The translations under genes and the position numbers were made by a program. The notes under the pieces were generated by a model. That model was not told where the DNA came from. It made no database searches and saw only the letters and a list, made by a program, of their open reading frames with translations. Shown here in pieces: positions 50,160 through 60,549 of a stretch of 64,000 nt of DNA; position 1 is the first letter of the stretch, and each line of letters begins with the position of its first letter. This stretch comes from an uncultured Bacilli bacterium (GTDB lineage Bacteria; Bacillota_I; Bacilli_A; RFN20; CAG-288). The stretch spans positions 206,309 to 270,308 of the forward strand of contig CALVMW010000001.1 of the NCBI GenBank assembly GCA_944349335.1, written 5' to 3'.

Positions 50160-51388
50160 TCGATGTAGAAAAAATAAGAAAAGACTTTCCGATGTATAAT
50201 GAACATCAAGGTCTTTTTCAAGGAAAGAAATTAATCTATCTTGATAATAGTGCAACGACTTTTAAACCCTATCAAGTTATCGATGCGATCAATCACTATT
50301 ACAAAGATATTACTTCTAACGTCAGAAGAGGTGACTACTCTTTAGCCCATGAAGCTGATGTAGCCTATGAAAATGCCCGTAAAAAAGTCGCTAAGTTTAT
50401 TAATGCTGATGAAAGTGAGTGTATCTTTACTAGCGGTGACACGATGGGTTTAAACATGATAAGCTACTTCGCTTTAAGCTTTTTAAACGATGGTGATGAA
50501 ATAGTCTTATCATATGAAGAACACGCTTCTAATGTCTTGCCTTGGTTTAAAATTGCTAAAATAACTAATGCTAAAATAAAATATATCCCTTTAGATGAAC
50601 ATGGTAAGATCACTGTTGAAAACTTTAAATCTGTTCTTTCTAGTAAGACAAAGATTGTCTCCCTCGCTACTGTCTCAAATATCTTAGCCCATCCTGTTCC
50701 TACTAAAGAATTAGTTAAACTTACTCATAGTGTCAATGCTATTTATATCGATGATGGTGCTCAAGCTGTCCCTCATATGAAATATGACGTAAAAGATCTA
50801 GATTTAGATTTTTTAGTCTTCTCAGGACATAAGATGTTAGGTCCGACCGGTATCGGCGTCCTCTATGGTAAAAGAGAACTTTTAGAAAAGATGGATCCCT
50901 TATTTTTTGGGGGTGAGATGAATACGCGCTTTAAAAAAGATGGTTCATTTTCCTTAGAAGAATTACCTTGGCGTTTAGAAGCAGGTACTCAAAATATAGC
51001 CGGTGCTTTAGGTTTAGCTGCAAGCATCGATTACCTTGAAAATATAGGCTTTGACAATATCGAAAGACATGAAAAAGAATTAAAGAAAAGAGCTGTTGAA
51101 CTATTAAAAGAAAATAAAAATATCATCATTTATAATCCTGAGGATGATTCTCCAATCCTTTCCTTTAATGTTAAAGATGTTTTTAGTCAAGATGTAGCTA
51201 CATACCTCTCATCAAAAGGTATATTTGTTCGTTCTGGTAATCATTGTTCTAAACTTATAAACAACGTCTTATCTGATGAGATGAGCGTCAGAGCCTCATT
51301 TTATATCTATAATTCCTTAGACGATGTAGATGAACTTAGTAAACATTTAGAACATGCGGAGGATTTCTTAGATGCCTTTTTCCTTTGA
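50156..51388 (+). CDS. sufS: Cysteine desulfurase SufS
   Basis: 410 residues, class V PLP enzyme that takes sulfur from cysteine. IYLDNSATTFKPYQV at the start, SGDTMGLN, the PLP lysine in FSGHKMLGPTGIG near 225, and the persulfide cysteine in VRSGNHCSKLI near 360. Overlaps sufU by 17 bp, matching the known SufS-SufU partnership. Confidence 0.96.
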   Translation: MIDVEKIRKDFPMYNEHQGLFQGKKLIYLDNSATTFKPYQVIDAINHYYKDITSNVRRGDYSLAHEADVAYENARKKVAKFINADESECIFTSGDTMGLNMISYFALSFLNDGDEIVLSYEEHASNVLPWFKIAKITNAKIKYIPLDEHGKITVENFKSVLSSKTKIVSLATVSNILAHPVPTKELVKLTHSVNAIYIDDGAQAVPHMKYDVKDLDLDFLVFSGHKMLGPTGIGVLYGKRELLEKMDPLFFGGEMNTRFKKDGSFSLEELPWRLEAGTQNIAGALGLAASIDYLENIGFDNIERHEKELKKRAVELLKENKNIIIYNPEDDSPILSFNVKDVFSQDVATYLSSKGIFVRSGNHCSKLINNVLSDEMSVRASFYIYNSLDDVDELSKHLEHAEDFLDAFFL

Positions 51389-51821
51389 CGATCCTTTGAT
51401 CCTGCGCGAGATCATCATGGATCATTATAAAAACCCGCGCAATTATCAAGAAAATATCGATCCTTCTTATAAGATGATCCATATGGATTCATCCTCTTGT
51501 ATCGATGATATTTATTTTGCTGTCCTCTTAAAAGACGATAAAATAATCGACTGTAAGTGGCATGGTAAAGGCTGTGCGATCTCTATGTCGAGCACTAGCA
51601 TACTTTCAGAGATGGTTATAAATCATACTTTAGAAGAATGCTATCAGATGATAGATGAATTTTCAAAAATGCTCGATGAAAAAGACTTTGATCACGACTT
51701 ATTAAAAGAAGCCTGCGCTTTTCAAAATGTACCGAGGCAGCCAGCAAGAATCACCTGTGCAAACATCTCTTGGAGAGGTTTAAAGAAGATTTTAGACAAG
51801 GAGAAAGAAGATGGACGATAA
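51372..51821 (+). CDS. sufU: Zinc-dependent sulfurtransferase SufU
   Basis: 149 residues. An IscU-fold protein that accepts sulfur from SufS. The zinc ligands are visible: Cys and Asp in [10 protein letters not shown], Cys in [12 protein letters not shown] and Cys in [14 protein letters not shown] lies nine bases before the ATG. It overlaps sufB by 11 bp. Confidence 0.94.
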   Translation: MPFSFDDPLILREIIMDHYKNPRNYQENIDPSYKMIHMDSSSCIDDIYFAVLLKDDKIIDCKWHGKGCAISMSSTSILSEMVINHTLEECYQMIDEFSKMLDEKDFDHDLLKEACAFQNVPRQPARITCANISWRGLKKILDKEKEDGR

Positions 51822-53217
51822 GAAAATCACTGACTTTGATATTGAAAGAGAAAAATATGAGTTTAAAGATGAAGATATTTCTCTTTTTAAAACTCCTAAG
51901 GGTCTAAATGAAGATATCGTTAAAGAAATAAGTGAAATTAAACATGAACCGCAGTTTATGAGAGATTTTCGTCTCCGCTCTTTACAAGAATTTTTTGCTC
52001 ATAAACAACCTTCTTTTGGTCCTGATCTCAACTTTATAAATTTTCAAGATTATACTTATTTTACAAGAGTTGCTGATAAAGTAGAGAAAGAGTGGGATAA
52101 AGTACCTGAAACTGTTAAAAATACTTTTGATAAGCTCGGTATACCTGAAGCTGAACAAAAGTTTTTAGCTGGTGTTACAACTCAATATGAAAGTGAAGCT
52201 GTCTATCATAACATGTTAAAAGAAGTTACTGATAATGGCATCATCTTCCTTGATACCGATACTGGTTTAAAAGAATATCCGGAAATATTTAAAAAATACT
52301 TCGGTAAATTAGTCCCTCCTACTGATAATAAGTATGCTGCTTTAAACTCTGCTGTCTGGTCAGGTGGCTCTTTTATTTATGTACCCAAGGGTGTCAAATT
52401 AGATAAACCCTTACAATCTTACTTCCGTATCAATAATAAACGTTCTGGACAATTTGAACGCACTTTAATTATCGTCGATGATGACGCCGAATTAAATTAT
52501 GTTGAAGGCTGCACCGCTCCTATGTATTCAGAAGAGTCTCTTCATGCTGCTATCGTTGAAATCTTTGTTGGTAAAAGAGCAAAGATGCGTTATACAACAA
52601 TTCAAAATTGGTCAACATCGATCATTAATCTCGTTACACAAAGAGCAAGCGTCGATGAAGATGGACTGATGGAGTGGGTCGATGGCAATATCGGTTCTAC
52701 TCTCTGTATGAAATATCCGTGCTGTGTCTTAAAAGGTGATAGAGCTAAAGGGTCAGTTATCTCAGTCGCTGTCGCTAGCAATAAACAATATCAAGACACT
52801 GGAGCAAAAATGATTCATATCGGTAAAGATACTTCTTCTACTATTATTTCTAAGTCTATCGCCCGTAATGGAGGTGTCGCTAATTTCCGCGGTCTGATCG
52901 ATATTAAAAAGCAAGCGACAGGTTCGAAAGCTCACGAAGAGTGTGATACTTTAATCCTAGATGACCACTCCTTCTCTGATACTATTCCTCATAATTATGT
53001 TTATAACTCCACTTCCTATTTAGAACATGAAGCTAGCGTCTCAAAAGTTAATGAGGAACAATTATATTACCTTATGTCACGTGGACTAAGTGAAAAAGAA
53101 GCGACAGAGATGATTGTTATGGGATTTTTAGAACCATTCAGTAAAGAATTACCGATGGAGTATGCAGTTGAACTTAATCAATTAATCAAATTAGATATGT
53201 CAGGTTCCATAGGATGA
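51811..53217 (+). CDS. sufB: Fe-S cluster scaffold SufB
   Basis: 468 residues, full length. Family runs include [47 protein letters not shown] and [17 protein letters not shown]. Core scaffold on which the cluster is built with SufC and SufD. Overlaps mnmG by 4 bp. Confidence 0.97.
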   Translation: MDDKKITDFDIEREKYEFKDEDISLFKTPKGLNEDIVKEISEIKHEPQFMRDFRLRSLQEFFAHKQPSFGPDLNFINFQDYTYFTRVADKVEKEWDKVPETVKNTFDKLGIPEAEQKFLAGVTTQYESEAVYHNMLKEVTDNGIIFLDTDTGLKEYPEIFKKYFGKLVPPTDNKYAALNSAVWSGGSFIYVPKGVKLDKPLQSYFRINNKRSGQFERTLIIVDDDAELNYVEGCTAPMYSEESLHAAIVEIFVGKRAKMRYTTIQNWSTSIINLVTQRASVDEDGLMEWVDGNIGSTLCMKYPCCVLKGDRAKGSVISVAVASNKQYQDTGAKMIHIGKDTSSTIISKSIARNGGVANFRGLIDIKKQATGSKAHEECDTLILDDHSFSDTIPHNYVYNSTSYLEHEASVSKVNEEQLYYLMSRGLSEKEATEMIVMGFLEPFSKELPMEYAVELNQLIKLDMSGSIG

Positions 53218-55124
53218 TTATAAAAAAACCTTTAGATTCTTATGATGTTATCGTAGTCGGCGGTGGACATGCTGGTGTTGAAGCTTGCCATGCTGCTTAT
53301 AAGATGGGGATGAAGACTCTTCTTATCTGCCTAAATTTTAAGATGGTTTCTAATATGCCTTGTAACCCTTCAATAGGCGGTTCAGCTAAAGGCATAGTTG
53401 TTAGAGAGATTGATGCTTTAGGCGGTATCATGGGTAAGATCGCTGATTTAGATACTTCTTTATTACAGATGAAAGTTCTCAATACTTCAAAAGGTCCTGG
53501 TGTCCGTTGCCTTCGTGCGCAAGAGGATAAAAGAGCTTATCCTCGCAATATGCAAAACTATCTTCTTTCATTAGAAGGATTAGATATCTTAGAAGACGAA
53601 GTTAAAAAAATTGTTGTTGAAGATAAAAAAGTTAAAGGAGTGATCATCTCCGATTCTTCCTATATAAAAAGTAAAGCAGTCATTTTAGCGACTGGTACCC
53701 ATATGGAGAGTGTAATTCTAAGAGGAAAAGTGATAAAAGAAGAAGGACCAGATGGTGAAAAACCTTCTCATGGACTTTCTCATTCTTTGATGGACTTAGG
53801 ATTAAATATCATCAGATTAAAGACTGGAACACCGCCAAGATTAGACCCATCTTCTATTGATTATAGTAAAATGGAAATTGAATATGGCTCTGATGGTGAA
53901 AATGCTTTTTCATATGATACAACTACGTTTAAGAAAAAAGAAGATATGATAGTATGCCACCTTTTATACACTAATAAAAGGACCCATGAAATCATTAGAG
54001 AAAACCTTTCTCAATCTGCTATGTATGGAGGAATCGTAAAAGGTATCGGACCTCGTTATTGTCCTTCCATCGAAGATAAAATTGTTCGTTTTAAAGATAA
54101 AGAAAGGCATCAATTATTCTTAGAACCTGAGTCAAATGAGTTTGCTTCTATCTATCTCCAAGGTTTTTCTACTTCTATGCCTATTGATATTCAAGAAAAG
54201 ATGGTTCACTCTTTAGAGGGACTAGAAAATGCGAAGTTTTTAAAATATGCCTATGCTATTGAATATGATGCTATTGAACCGACACAACTAGATCATACAA
54301 TGATGGTTAAATCTATCGAAGGATTATATGTTTCAGGTCAAATCGCTTGCACTTCTGGTTATGAAGAAGCTGCTGCTTTAGGATTAATAGCTGGTATCAA
54401 TGCTTCATTAAGAATTAAAAATCTCCCTCCTTTTACCTTAAGAAGAGATGAAGCTTACATCGGAATCATGATCGATGATATCGTCACTAAAGGTACTAAA
54501 GAACCTTATAGACTTCTTTCAGCTAGAAGTGAATATCGCCTTTTAACCCGTTCTGATAATGCTGATGTTCGCCTATTAGAAAAAGGCTACAAATTAGGTA
54601 TGAACAGTTTAGAAAGATATGAGAAGTTTAAAAAGAAAGCTGAAAGAATCAGTTTTGCTATTAATCAATTAGAAAATAAAAAGATCGCTTCTGATAAGAA
54701 TATCCGCAGTTATATCTGCTCTTTAAATTTCCCTGATCCTAATGGTAGTGAGAATCTTAAGCAGACTATGAAGAGGCAAAATGTAACTTATGCTGGCCTT
54801 AGACAATGCTGTCCTGATTTAATTGAACTTACTAAAGAAGAAGAATTAAAATGTGAAACTGAAATTAAATATGAGGGTTATATCGCCGCTGAATTAAAAG
54901 AAGCTGAAAGAAGAAGAGAATATGAGAATCTCTTATTACCTTTAGATATCGATTATAAACATTTAGATGGTTTATCTTTAGAAGCTAGAGAAAAATTATC
55001 GATAATTAAACCTAAAACTTTAGGAGAGGCAAGCCGTATTACAAACGTCCATCCTTCAGATATCGATGTCCTCTCTTTCTATGTCCGCCATCTTAACAAA
55101 GAGGACCATAAAGAGAAAAAGTGA
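53214..55124 (+). CDS. mnmG: tRNA uridine-34 carboxymethylaminomethyl enzyme MnmG
   Basis: 636 residues. FAD-binding [17 protein letters not shown] near 12, [31 protein letters not shown] and [19 protein letters not shown] are all typical. With MnmE it modifies U34 of several tRNAs. It is translationally coupled to sufB, an unusual place; in Bacilli it normally sits near rsmG and the origin. Its last 32 bases overlap the convergent acetyltransferase gene. Confidence 0.97.
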   Translation: MIIKKPLDSYDVIVVGGGHAGVEACHAAYKMGMKTLLICLNFKMVSNMPCNPSIGGSAKGIVVREIDALGGIMGKIADLDTSLLQMKVLNTSKGPGVRCLRAQEDKRAYPRNMQNYLLSLEGLDILEDEVKKIVVEDKKVKGVIISDSSYIKSKAVILATGTHMESVILRGKVIKEEGPDGEKPSHGLSHSLMDLGLNIIRLKTGTPPRLDPSSIDYSKMEIEYGSDGENAFSYDTTTFKKKEDMIVCHLLYTNKRTHEIIRENLSQSAMYGGIVKGIGPRYCPSIEDKIVRFKDKERHQLFLEPESNEFASIYLQGFSTSMPIDIQEKMVHSLEGLENAKFLKYAYAIEYDAIEPTQLDHTMMVKSIEGLYVSGQIACTSGYEEAAALGLIAGINASLRIKNLPPFTLRRDEAYIGIMIDDIVTKGTKEPYRLLSARSEYRLLTRSDNADVRLLEKGYKLGMNSLERYEKFKKKAERISFAINQLENKKIASDKNIRSYICSLNFPDPNGSENLKQTMKRQNVTYAGLRQCCPDLIELTKEEELKCETEIKYEGYIAAELKEAERRREYENLLLPLDIDYKHLDGLSLEAREKLSIIKPKTLGEASRITNVHPSDIDVLSFYVRHLNKEDHKEKK

Positions 55125-55593
55125 TAAAAGAAGAAGAATCAGGTTGGTACATATCATCGTGAAAACCGAGACGATATAATAAATTCTTACTCTTTATATT
55201 ATTTTTATCGACTACTGCTCTTACATTTAAAAGTGGAAAATCCGTATCAAGTTTCTTTAAAAGCGCACTCAGAATTTCATAAGCATAGCCGTGCCCTTGG
55301 CACGACTTTTTTAATGCATATCCTAAAATAAAAAAATTGCTCTTCTTTTCTAAATATATTTCTCCTACTAATCTATCACTTTTTAAATAAGAGACAGCAT
55401 AAATATAAGCACCTTGGTCAAGAAAAGAACGATTCAGTGATCTCTCAATCATAAATGCGATATCTCCCTCTTTAATATCACCCCAATACATATATTTCCC
55501 GATATCTTTATCAAGGTAAAAAGAGAGGAGTGTATTCTTTTCCTCCGGCTTAAAATTCCTTAACCTTAATCTCTTTGTCGTTAATAATTCCAT
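55093..55593 (-). CDS. GNAT acetyltransferase, RimJ/RimL type
   Basis: 166 residues. Starts with the family pattern ELLTTKRLRLRNFKPEE. The acetyl-CoA binding region is KKSCQGHGYAYEILSALL near 95-112, and VRAVVDKNNIKSKNLLYRLGFH is a standard end. Substrate unknown: ribosomal N-termini, or other amines. It starts within the stop of the LOTUS-DUF3825 gene (TGATGG), so it is translated after it. Confidence 0.87.
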   Translation of the reverse strand: MELLTTKRLRLRNFKPEEKNTLLSFYLDKDIGKYMYWGDIKEGDIAFMIERSLNRSFLDQGAYIYAVSYLKSDRLVGEIYLEKKSNFFILGYALKKSCQGHGYAYEILSALLKKLDTDFPLLNVRAVVDKNNIKSKNLLYRLGFHDDMYQPDSSSFITFSLYGPLC

Positions 55594-57395
55594 CAGTCTT
55601 CAATCTCAGAAGCATTTAAGTATGTACTATCTAAAGAGGAGATGATCCTTGAATTAACATAACATTGTTTTAAAGTTAAAATAGTCTGCCCTTGATAATT
55701 ACCTGACGGCATCTTTTCAATAAGGAGAGCGGCTTGAACTTTATCATCATCCTCATCAAAGCTTAAAGGTAACAATATAGATAAAACATTTCTAGTAGGG
55801 AAGAAGGAAGGAAGAGCCTTTCTAAAATCATACTTTATCATTCTTACTCCCTTATTTATAGCCATTTCTAAAGAGGTTCTTATCAAAGAGTAGAACAATT
55901 GGTTTTTATCAAGACAAGCAACTAATTGATGGAATAATCTTCCCCTTTGAAAATCACTTTTTTCATCGATAAGTTGTAAAACCAATTTATGTTCATAATT
56001 AAAAGGAGTTGATATTCTATCTAAAAAATCTAAAGGGAATCTATCCAAATTATCGTGAATAATATGCTGATAATCAGTATGGGGAACATCTCCTATAAAC
56101 TTAGGAACAAATTCATCGAATGATTCAAAATAAGTCGCTTTTTCTGGAAGAGGATTAAAATGTTCGACTAAAACTTTTCCTAATCCTTGGGTTCCAGCGA
56201 TTGTAAAGCCTTGGAATATATATTTATTTTTTATCGTCTCATCCTTATTTACCATCAACAAAGCAAATATCGCCTCATAGTGATCATCAACTAAACCTGT
56301 ATTAAAAGCGACAAATCCTGATAATTGATCAACAAATATCTTCTTCTGAACAAAAAGGCGATGATAAGTATATTGAAGATAGATCTTTAATATAAGAAGA
56401 GGATCTCTTGAATGCTTATAACACCAGCTTTCCTCTCTTGCTAAATCTTTTAAATCCTTCAAGGCCTCATCATAATCTTTAAAATAGACTTCTCTCTTCA
56501 TGAGATCTTTTGCGCGCTCTTTATCAGTTCCGACGTAGTTTAAATAGTATTCATAAGCATTACCAGCATCGGCTTTTTTTATCGCACCTATCATATTCTC
56601 ATCATTTTTATTTGAGAAAGATAAAGGAAAAACTAAGCCCTCTTCCCTTTTTTCAATAGTTTCATCATGAATCGCTCTTGCATAATCATTTTGAATCGTT
56701 TCAACTATCGAATGATCATCTAATCCTAAAGCGGCCATCTCTTTTACAGAAAGGATAAGTTTAGGCGGAATATAAAAGTCATAGATATCTTTTTTATTCT
56801 CAATTATTTTTTTATTTTCAACTGTTTTTTTATTCTCAACAACTTTCTTTTCTGGTGTTTTTTTCTTTACTTCTTTTATACTCTTATTTTCACCTAATAA
56901 AGTTATAAGAGGCTGTTTAACACCATTTTGCTCAACTTCTCTAATCTTAATATTATTTAGAGAAGAAAGCATCGACTTCATCTTACTAAATCCATAATCG
57001 TGGAAGTCGATACCATTATCAAAAAGAGTTTTAGAGATTGAAGCTAAAGGATATTCTTTATTAAACTCATAGTGCCCTTCTTTTAATAAAACTGACTGCA
57101 CTTTCTTTTGGAGTTTTTCTCTTTTGAGGCGATTATCATAATCTTTAATCTCCTCATAATCATGAATTTTTACAATTTTGATTTTATGTCCTTGCTCATC
57201 TATCGAGTTAGATAACGTCAAGAATTCTTTCAAATCTTCTATCAAAGATTCAATTTTTGAATAACCGAATTCTTGATAGGCTAAACCATTTTTCTTAAGG
57301 AAATTTCTAAAGTCCTTTAATAAAATGGGCTGCCCTTTTTTATACTCGCCTAGAAGCAAGGAATAAATATCTTGACGATTTTTATTAGTTAACAT
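55593..57395 (-). CDS. Tandem LOTUS (OST-HTH) protein with DUF3825 domain
   Basis: 600 residues, GAGG before the ATG. Two N-terminal segments read as LOTUS/OST-HTH units (about 5-55, YKKGQPILLKDFRNFLKKNG ... FGYSKIESLIEDL; about 93-140, YPLASISKTLFDNGIDFHDY then GFSKMKSMLSSL). A Lys/Glu linker with ENKK repeats follows, then a 390-residue region matching DUF3825: FVAFNTGLVDDHYEAIFALL, and the end SILLPLSFDEDDD then GQTILTLKQCYVNSRII. LOTUS domains bind RNA (G-rich or G4 RNA in eukaryotes). The DUF3825 activity is not established. It is co-transcribed with a GNAT enzyme. Confidence 0.78.
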   Translation of the reverse strand: MLTNKNRQDIYSLLLGEYKKGQPILLKDFRNFLKKNGLAYQEFGYSKIESLIEDLKEFLTLSNSIDEQGHKIKIVKIHDYEEIKDYDNRLKREKLQKKVQSVLLKEGHYEFNKEYPLASISKTLFDNGIDFHDYGFSKMKSMLSSLNNIKIREVEQNGVKQPLITLLGENKSIKEVKKKTPEKKVVENKKTVENKKIIENKKDIYDFYIPPKLILSVKEMAALGLDDHSIVETIQNDYARAIHDETIEKREEGLVFPLSFSNKNDENMIGAIKKADAGNAYEYYLNYVGTDKERAKDLMKREVYFKDYDEALKDLKDLAREESWCYKHSRDPLLILKIYLQYTYHRLFVQKKIFVDQLSGFVAFNTGLVDDHYEAIFALLMVNKDETIKNKYIFQGFTIAGTQGLGKVLVEHFNPLPEKATYFESFDEFVPKFIGDVPHTDYQHIIHDNLDRFPLDFLDRISTPFNYEHKLVLQLIDEKSDFQRGRLFHQLVACLDKNQLFYSLIRTSLEMAINKGVRMIKYDFRKALPSFFPTRNVLSILLPLSFDEDDDKVQAALLIEKMPSGNYQGQTILTLKQCYVNSRIISSLDSTYLNASEIED

Positions 57396-57616
57396 AGTCT
57401 GTCCTCATATTTATTCAATATCAATTATACACTCACTTATTACTATTGCAAACTTTTAAGCACGAAAGCGTTTTTATGGACAAAATAAAAACTAAAATAA
57501 GATTATTTCTTATTTTTATATATTTATAAGTAATAAATCTTATAACTAGTCTATGAATAAAGGCTGTTGAGTGATAAAATAAACAGGTATTATCTAAAAA
57601 TAAAAGAGGTCATTAA

Positions 57617-59818
57617 ATGTCAAAAGAAGTATTCACACTTGACTTCTACGGTAAACATCTCTCTGTCGAAGTTGGAGAGATAGCTAAGCAAGCTGATGGT
57701 AGTTGCTTAGTTAGAATGAATGACACAGCTATTCTTTGTGCTGTTTGTGGTGCTAAAGAAGCTAAGCTCGGTCAAGATTTCTTCCCGTTGACAGTCAATT
57801 ATTTTGAAAGGCAGTATGCTGTCGGTAAAATCCCTGGTTCTTTCTTAAGAAGAGAAGGTAGACAATCTTCTAGAGAAACTCTCTACTCTCGTCTTATTGA
57901 TCGCCCCATCCGCCCTATGTTCCCTGAAGGTTATGTAAATGAGACTCAAGTTACTGCCATGGTTGTCTCCGCTGATCCTACTGGTTCAACGGAAATGACA
58001 GCAATGTTCGGTTCTTCCTTAGCTCTCTGCATCTCTGATATCCCCTTTGAAGGTCCTATCGCTGGTGTTAGAGTCGGTAGAATCAATAATCAATTTGTTA
58101 TTGATCCTAGTGAAGAAGAATTAGAGCATAGCGATATTAATCTCGCTGTCGCTGGAACTTACGAAGCTATAAATATGGTTGAAGCTGGCGCAGATGAAGT
58201 CAGTGAAGACGATATGTTAGAAGCTTTAAAGTTCGGCCATGAAGCGATCAAGATTCTCTGCCAGTTCCAAAAAGATATCGCTGCTAAAGTCGGCAAAGAA
58301 AAACGTCCTTTAAATATTTACAAAATCGATGAAGAATTCTCTTCATTCTGCCGTAATTATGTTAAAGAAGGCCAAAGTGAAACAACTGAGCAGAGGCTTA
58401 TTAAAGCTGTCTCCATCTATGATAAGCTCGAAAGACAAAACACAATCGATGCTATCGAACAAGAAGTTATCGATATCGTAGATGCTAGAGAATATAAATC
58501 TGAAAGGCTCCACGACATCGCTGTTAACGAAGCGAAAGAAAGCTTAGAGCAAGTCGTAAGAGATGAAGTTAGAAGACTTATCACTATCGATAAAGTACGT
58601 CCTGATGGCCGTAAAGTCGATGAGATCCGTCCTTTGGATGCTCAAGTCTCACTATTACCTCGCGCTCATGGTTCCGCATTATTTACAAGAGGTCAAACTC
58701 AAGTCTTATCTGCTTGTACTTTAGGTCCTTTAGAAGATGCACAAATTATCGACGATATCACAGGTGACACAACTAAGAGATGGATGCACCATTATAACTT
58801 CCCTCCTTATTCTGTCGGTGAATTAGGTAAGATGGGTTCTCCTGGTAGAAGAGAGATCGGTCACGGTGCTTTAGGTGAAAGAGCACTCTCATATGTTATT
58901 CCTAGCGAAGAAGAATTCCCTTATACAATCCGCTGTGTCGCTGATGTTTGTGAATCTAATGGTTCTTCTTCTCAAGCTTCTATCTGCGCTTCCTGCATGG
59001 CTTTAATGGATGCTGGTGTCCCTATTAAAGCTCCTGTTTCTGGTATTGCGATGGGCCTTATCACTTCTGGTCCTTTAGATGGAAATCATCCTTATACTAT
59101 CCTCACTGATATCCAAGGTATGGAAGATCATTTAGGAGATATGGACTTTAAAGTCGCTGGAACTCCTAATGGTATCACAGCTCTTCAGATGGATATTAAG
59201 ATTAGAGGTATTACTTTTGAAGTCTTAAAAGAAGCTTTAGAAAGAGCTAAACCTGCCCGTAAGCAAATTTTAGAAGTTATGCTTAAAGCTATCCCTGCTC
59301 CTAGAAAAGAACTCTCTCCTTATGCTTTAAAGATGAAGAGATTTAATATTGTTCCTGACAAGATCAGAGAAGTTATCGGTTCTCAAGGTAAAGTTATCAA
59401 TTCGATCATCGATGAGTGCAATAAGGATGTTAAGATCGATATCAATGATGATGGAAGAGTCATCATCTATTCAGTCCATACTGAGATGATTGAAAAAGCT
59501 GAAAAGATGATTCTCGCTATCGCTAAAGTTCCTGAAGTCGGTGAAGTCTACGATGCCAAAGTCGTAAGAGTTGAACCTTATGGTGCTTTTGTTAACCTCT
59601 TCGGATCAACTGATGCTCTTTGCCACATCTCAAAACTCGATTGGAAGAGAGTTGAAAAAGTTGAAGATGTCACTCATTTAGGTGAAACATTAAAAGTTAT
59701 CATCACTAATATCGACTCTAATGGTAAGATCGATGTCTCTCACCGCGAGTTTGTCCCCAAACCTAAAGACTATGTTGAGCATGTAGAAAGACCTAAAAAA
59801 CCTTTCAATAAACATTAA
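57617..59818 (+). CDS. pnp: Polyribonucleotide nucleotidyltransferase (PNPase)
   Basis: 733 residues. Two RNase PH cores (FFPLTVNYFERQYAVGKIPG then REGRQSSRETLYSRLIDRPI; the second with RAHGSALFTRGQTQ and FPPYSVGELGKMGSPGRREI). Then a KH domain (IREVIGSQGKVINSIIDECN) and an S1 domain (VVRVEPYGAFVNLFGSTDAL). Degrades RNA 3'-5' with phosphate. AGAGGTC precedes the ATG. It stands alone, with a terminator after it. Confidence 0.98.
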   Translation: MSKEVFTLDFYGKHLSVEVGEIAKQADGSCLVRMNDTAILCAVCGAKEAKLGQDFFPLTVNYFERQYAVGKIPGSFLRREGRQSSRETLYSRLIDRPIRPMFPEGYVNETQVTAMVVSADPTGSTEMTAMFGSSLALCISDIPFEGPIAGVRVGRINNQFVIDPSEEELEHSDINLAVAGTYEAINMVEAGADEVSEDDMLEALKFGHEAIKILCQFQKDIAAKVGKEKRPLNIYKIDEEFSSFCRNYVKEGQSETTEQRLIKAVSIYDKLERQNTIDAIEQEVIDIVDAREYKSERLHDIAVNEAKESLEQVVRDEVRRLITIDKVRPDGRKVDEIRPLDAQVSLLPRAHGSALFTRGQTQVLSACTLGPLEDAQIIDDITGDTTKRWMHHYNFPPYSVGELGKMGSPGRREIGHGALGERALSYVIPSEEEFPYTIRCVADVCESNGSSSQASICASCMALMDAGVPIKAPVSGIAMGLITSGPLDGNHPYTILTDIQGMEDHLGDMDFKVAGTPNGITALQMDIKIRGITFEVLKEALERAKPARKQILEVMLKAIPAPRKELSPYALKMKRFNIVPDKIREVIGSQGKVINSIIDECNKDVKIDINDDGRVIIYSVHTEMIEKAEKMILAIAKVPEVGEVYDAKVVRVEPYGAFVNLFGSTDALCHISKLDWKRVEKVEDVTHLGETLKVIITNIDSNGKIDVSHREFVPKPKDYVEHVERPKKPFNKH

Positions 59819-59823
59819 AAAAT

Positions 59824-59852
59824 AGAGCTGTTGCTTAGCGACAGCTCTTTTA
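59824..59852. terminator. Bidirectional terminator between pnp and the sigma-like gene
   Basis: AGAGCTGT (59824-59831) and ACAGCTCT (59841-59848) pair over 8 bp. TTTATTTTT follows on the plus strand and ATTTTTT on the minus strand, so it can serve both convergent genes. Confidence 0.88.
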
Positions 59853-59856
59853 TTTT

Positions 59857-60528
59857 TTACTTAACTTTATATCTTCTTTTTAACTCATCGAGCATCAAAT
59901 ATACTTTATGGGAAACGCTAGATAATGTCATACCTAAAATCTCTGCTATCTCTCTAAACGATAATGATAAGGAATAAAGATCTAATATTTCTCTTTCCAG
60001 CGGTGTTATCTCCTTTTTATATTCTTCAATATCGATCTTAAAAATTATCTCATCTTTTTTATCATCAATTTTTACAGCATTATCATATAAATATGAAATA
60101 TGTTCTTGATTTTGAATTCTCTTTCCAAAATATTTGATGTCGGCTGCGTGTTTTAAGGCGACGGCTTTGGTTTTATATAAAAGAGAGATTTTCATCATTC
60201 TTCTTAATAGATTTATGACATGTCCTCTTTTAATATCATAAATCTTAATACATGCTAAACAGGTATCCTCTAGTGTCGCATATATTTCAAAGAGATCAAT
60301 ATAATTTCTTTTTTTAATAAAACACTGAGCCTGCAATTCTATTTCATAATTTACTCTCCTTAAAAATTCATTTTTTGCTTCTTCATTTTCTTTACCAACT
60401 ATTGCAAGCTCATCTAAAGATAATCCTGAAAATAAAAAGTTATTTTCATCAACATGTCCTAAATTCTGGCTGATTTTTAAAACAAAAGGGGAAATTCGTG
60501 TACAATAAAACTCTCTTTTAATTCCCAT
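59857..60528 (-). CDS. SigH/ComX-like RNA polymerase sigma factor
   Basis: 223 residues, AGGAG five bases before the ATG. The C-terminal part is a region-4 helix-turn-helix (LEREILDLYSLSLSFREIAE then ILGMTLSSVSHKVYLMLDEL). The N-terminal 140 residues are helical and resemble region 2 only loosely. It directly follows rlmB, as sigH does in Bacillus, which supports a SigH-type (stationary phase or competence) identity. It could drive comFA/comFC in this window. The -10 recognition region is diverged, so a LuxR-like regulator is the alternative. Confidence 0.7.
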   Translation of the reverse strand: MGIKREFYCTRISPFVLKISQNLGHVDENNFLFSGLSLDELAIVGKENEEAKNEFLRRVNYEIELQAQCFIKKRNYIDLFEIYATLEDTCLACIKIYDIKRGHVINLLRRMMKISLLYKTKAVALKHAADIKYFGKRIQNQEHISYLYDNAVKIDDKKDEIIFKIDIEEYKKEITPLEREILDLYSLSLSFREIAEILGMTLSSVSHKVYLMLDELKRRYKVK

Positions 60529-60549
60529 ATGCTCTCCTACTTACTGTAA

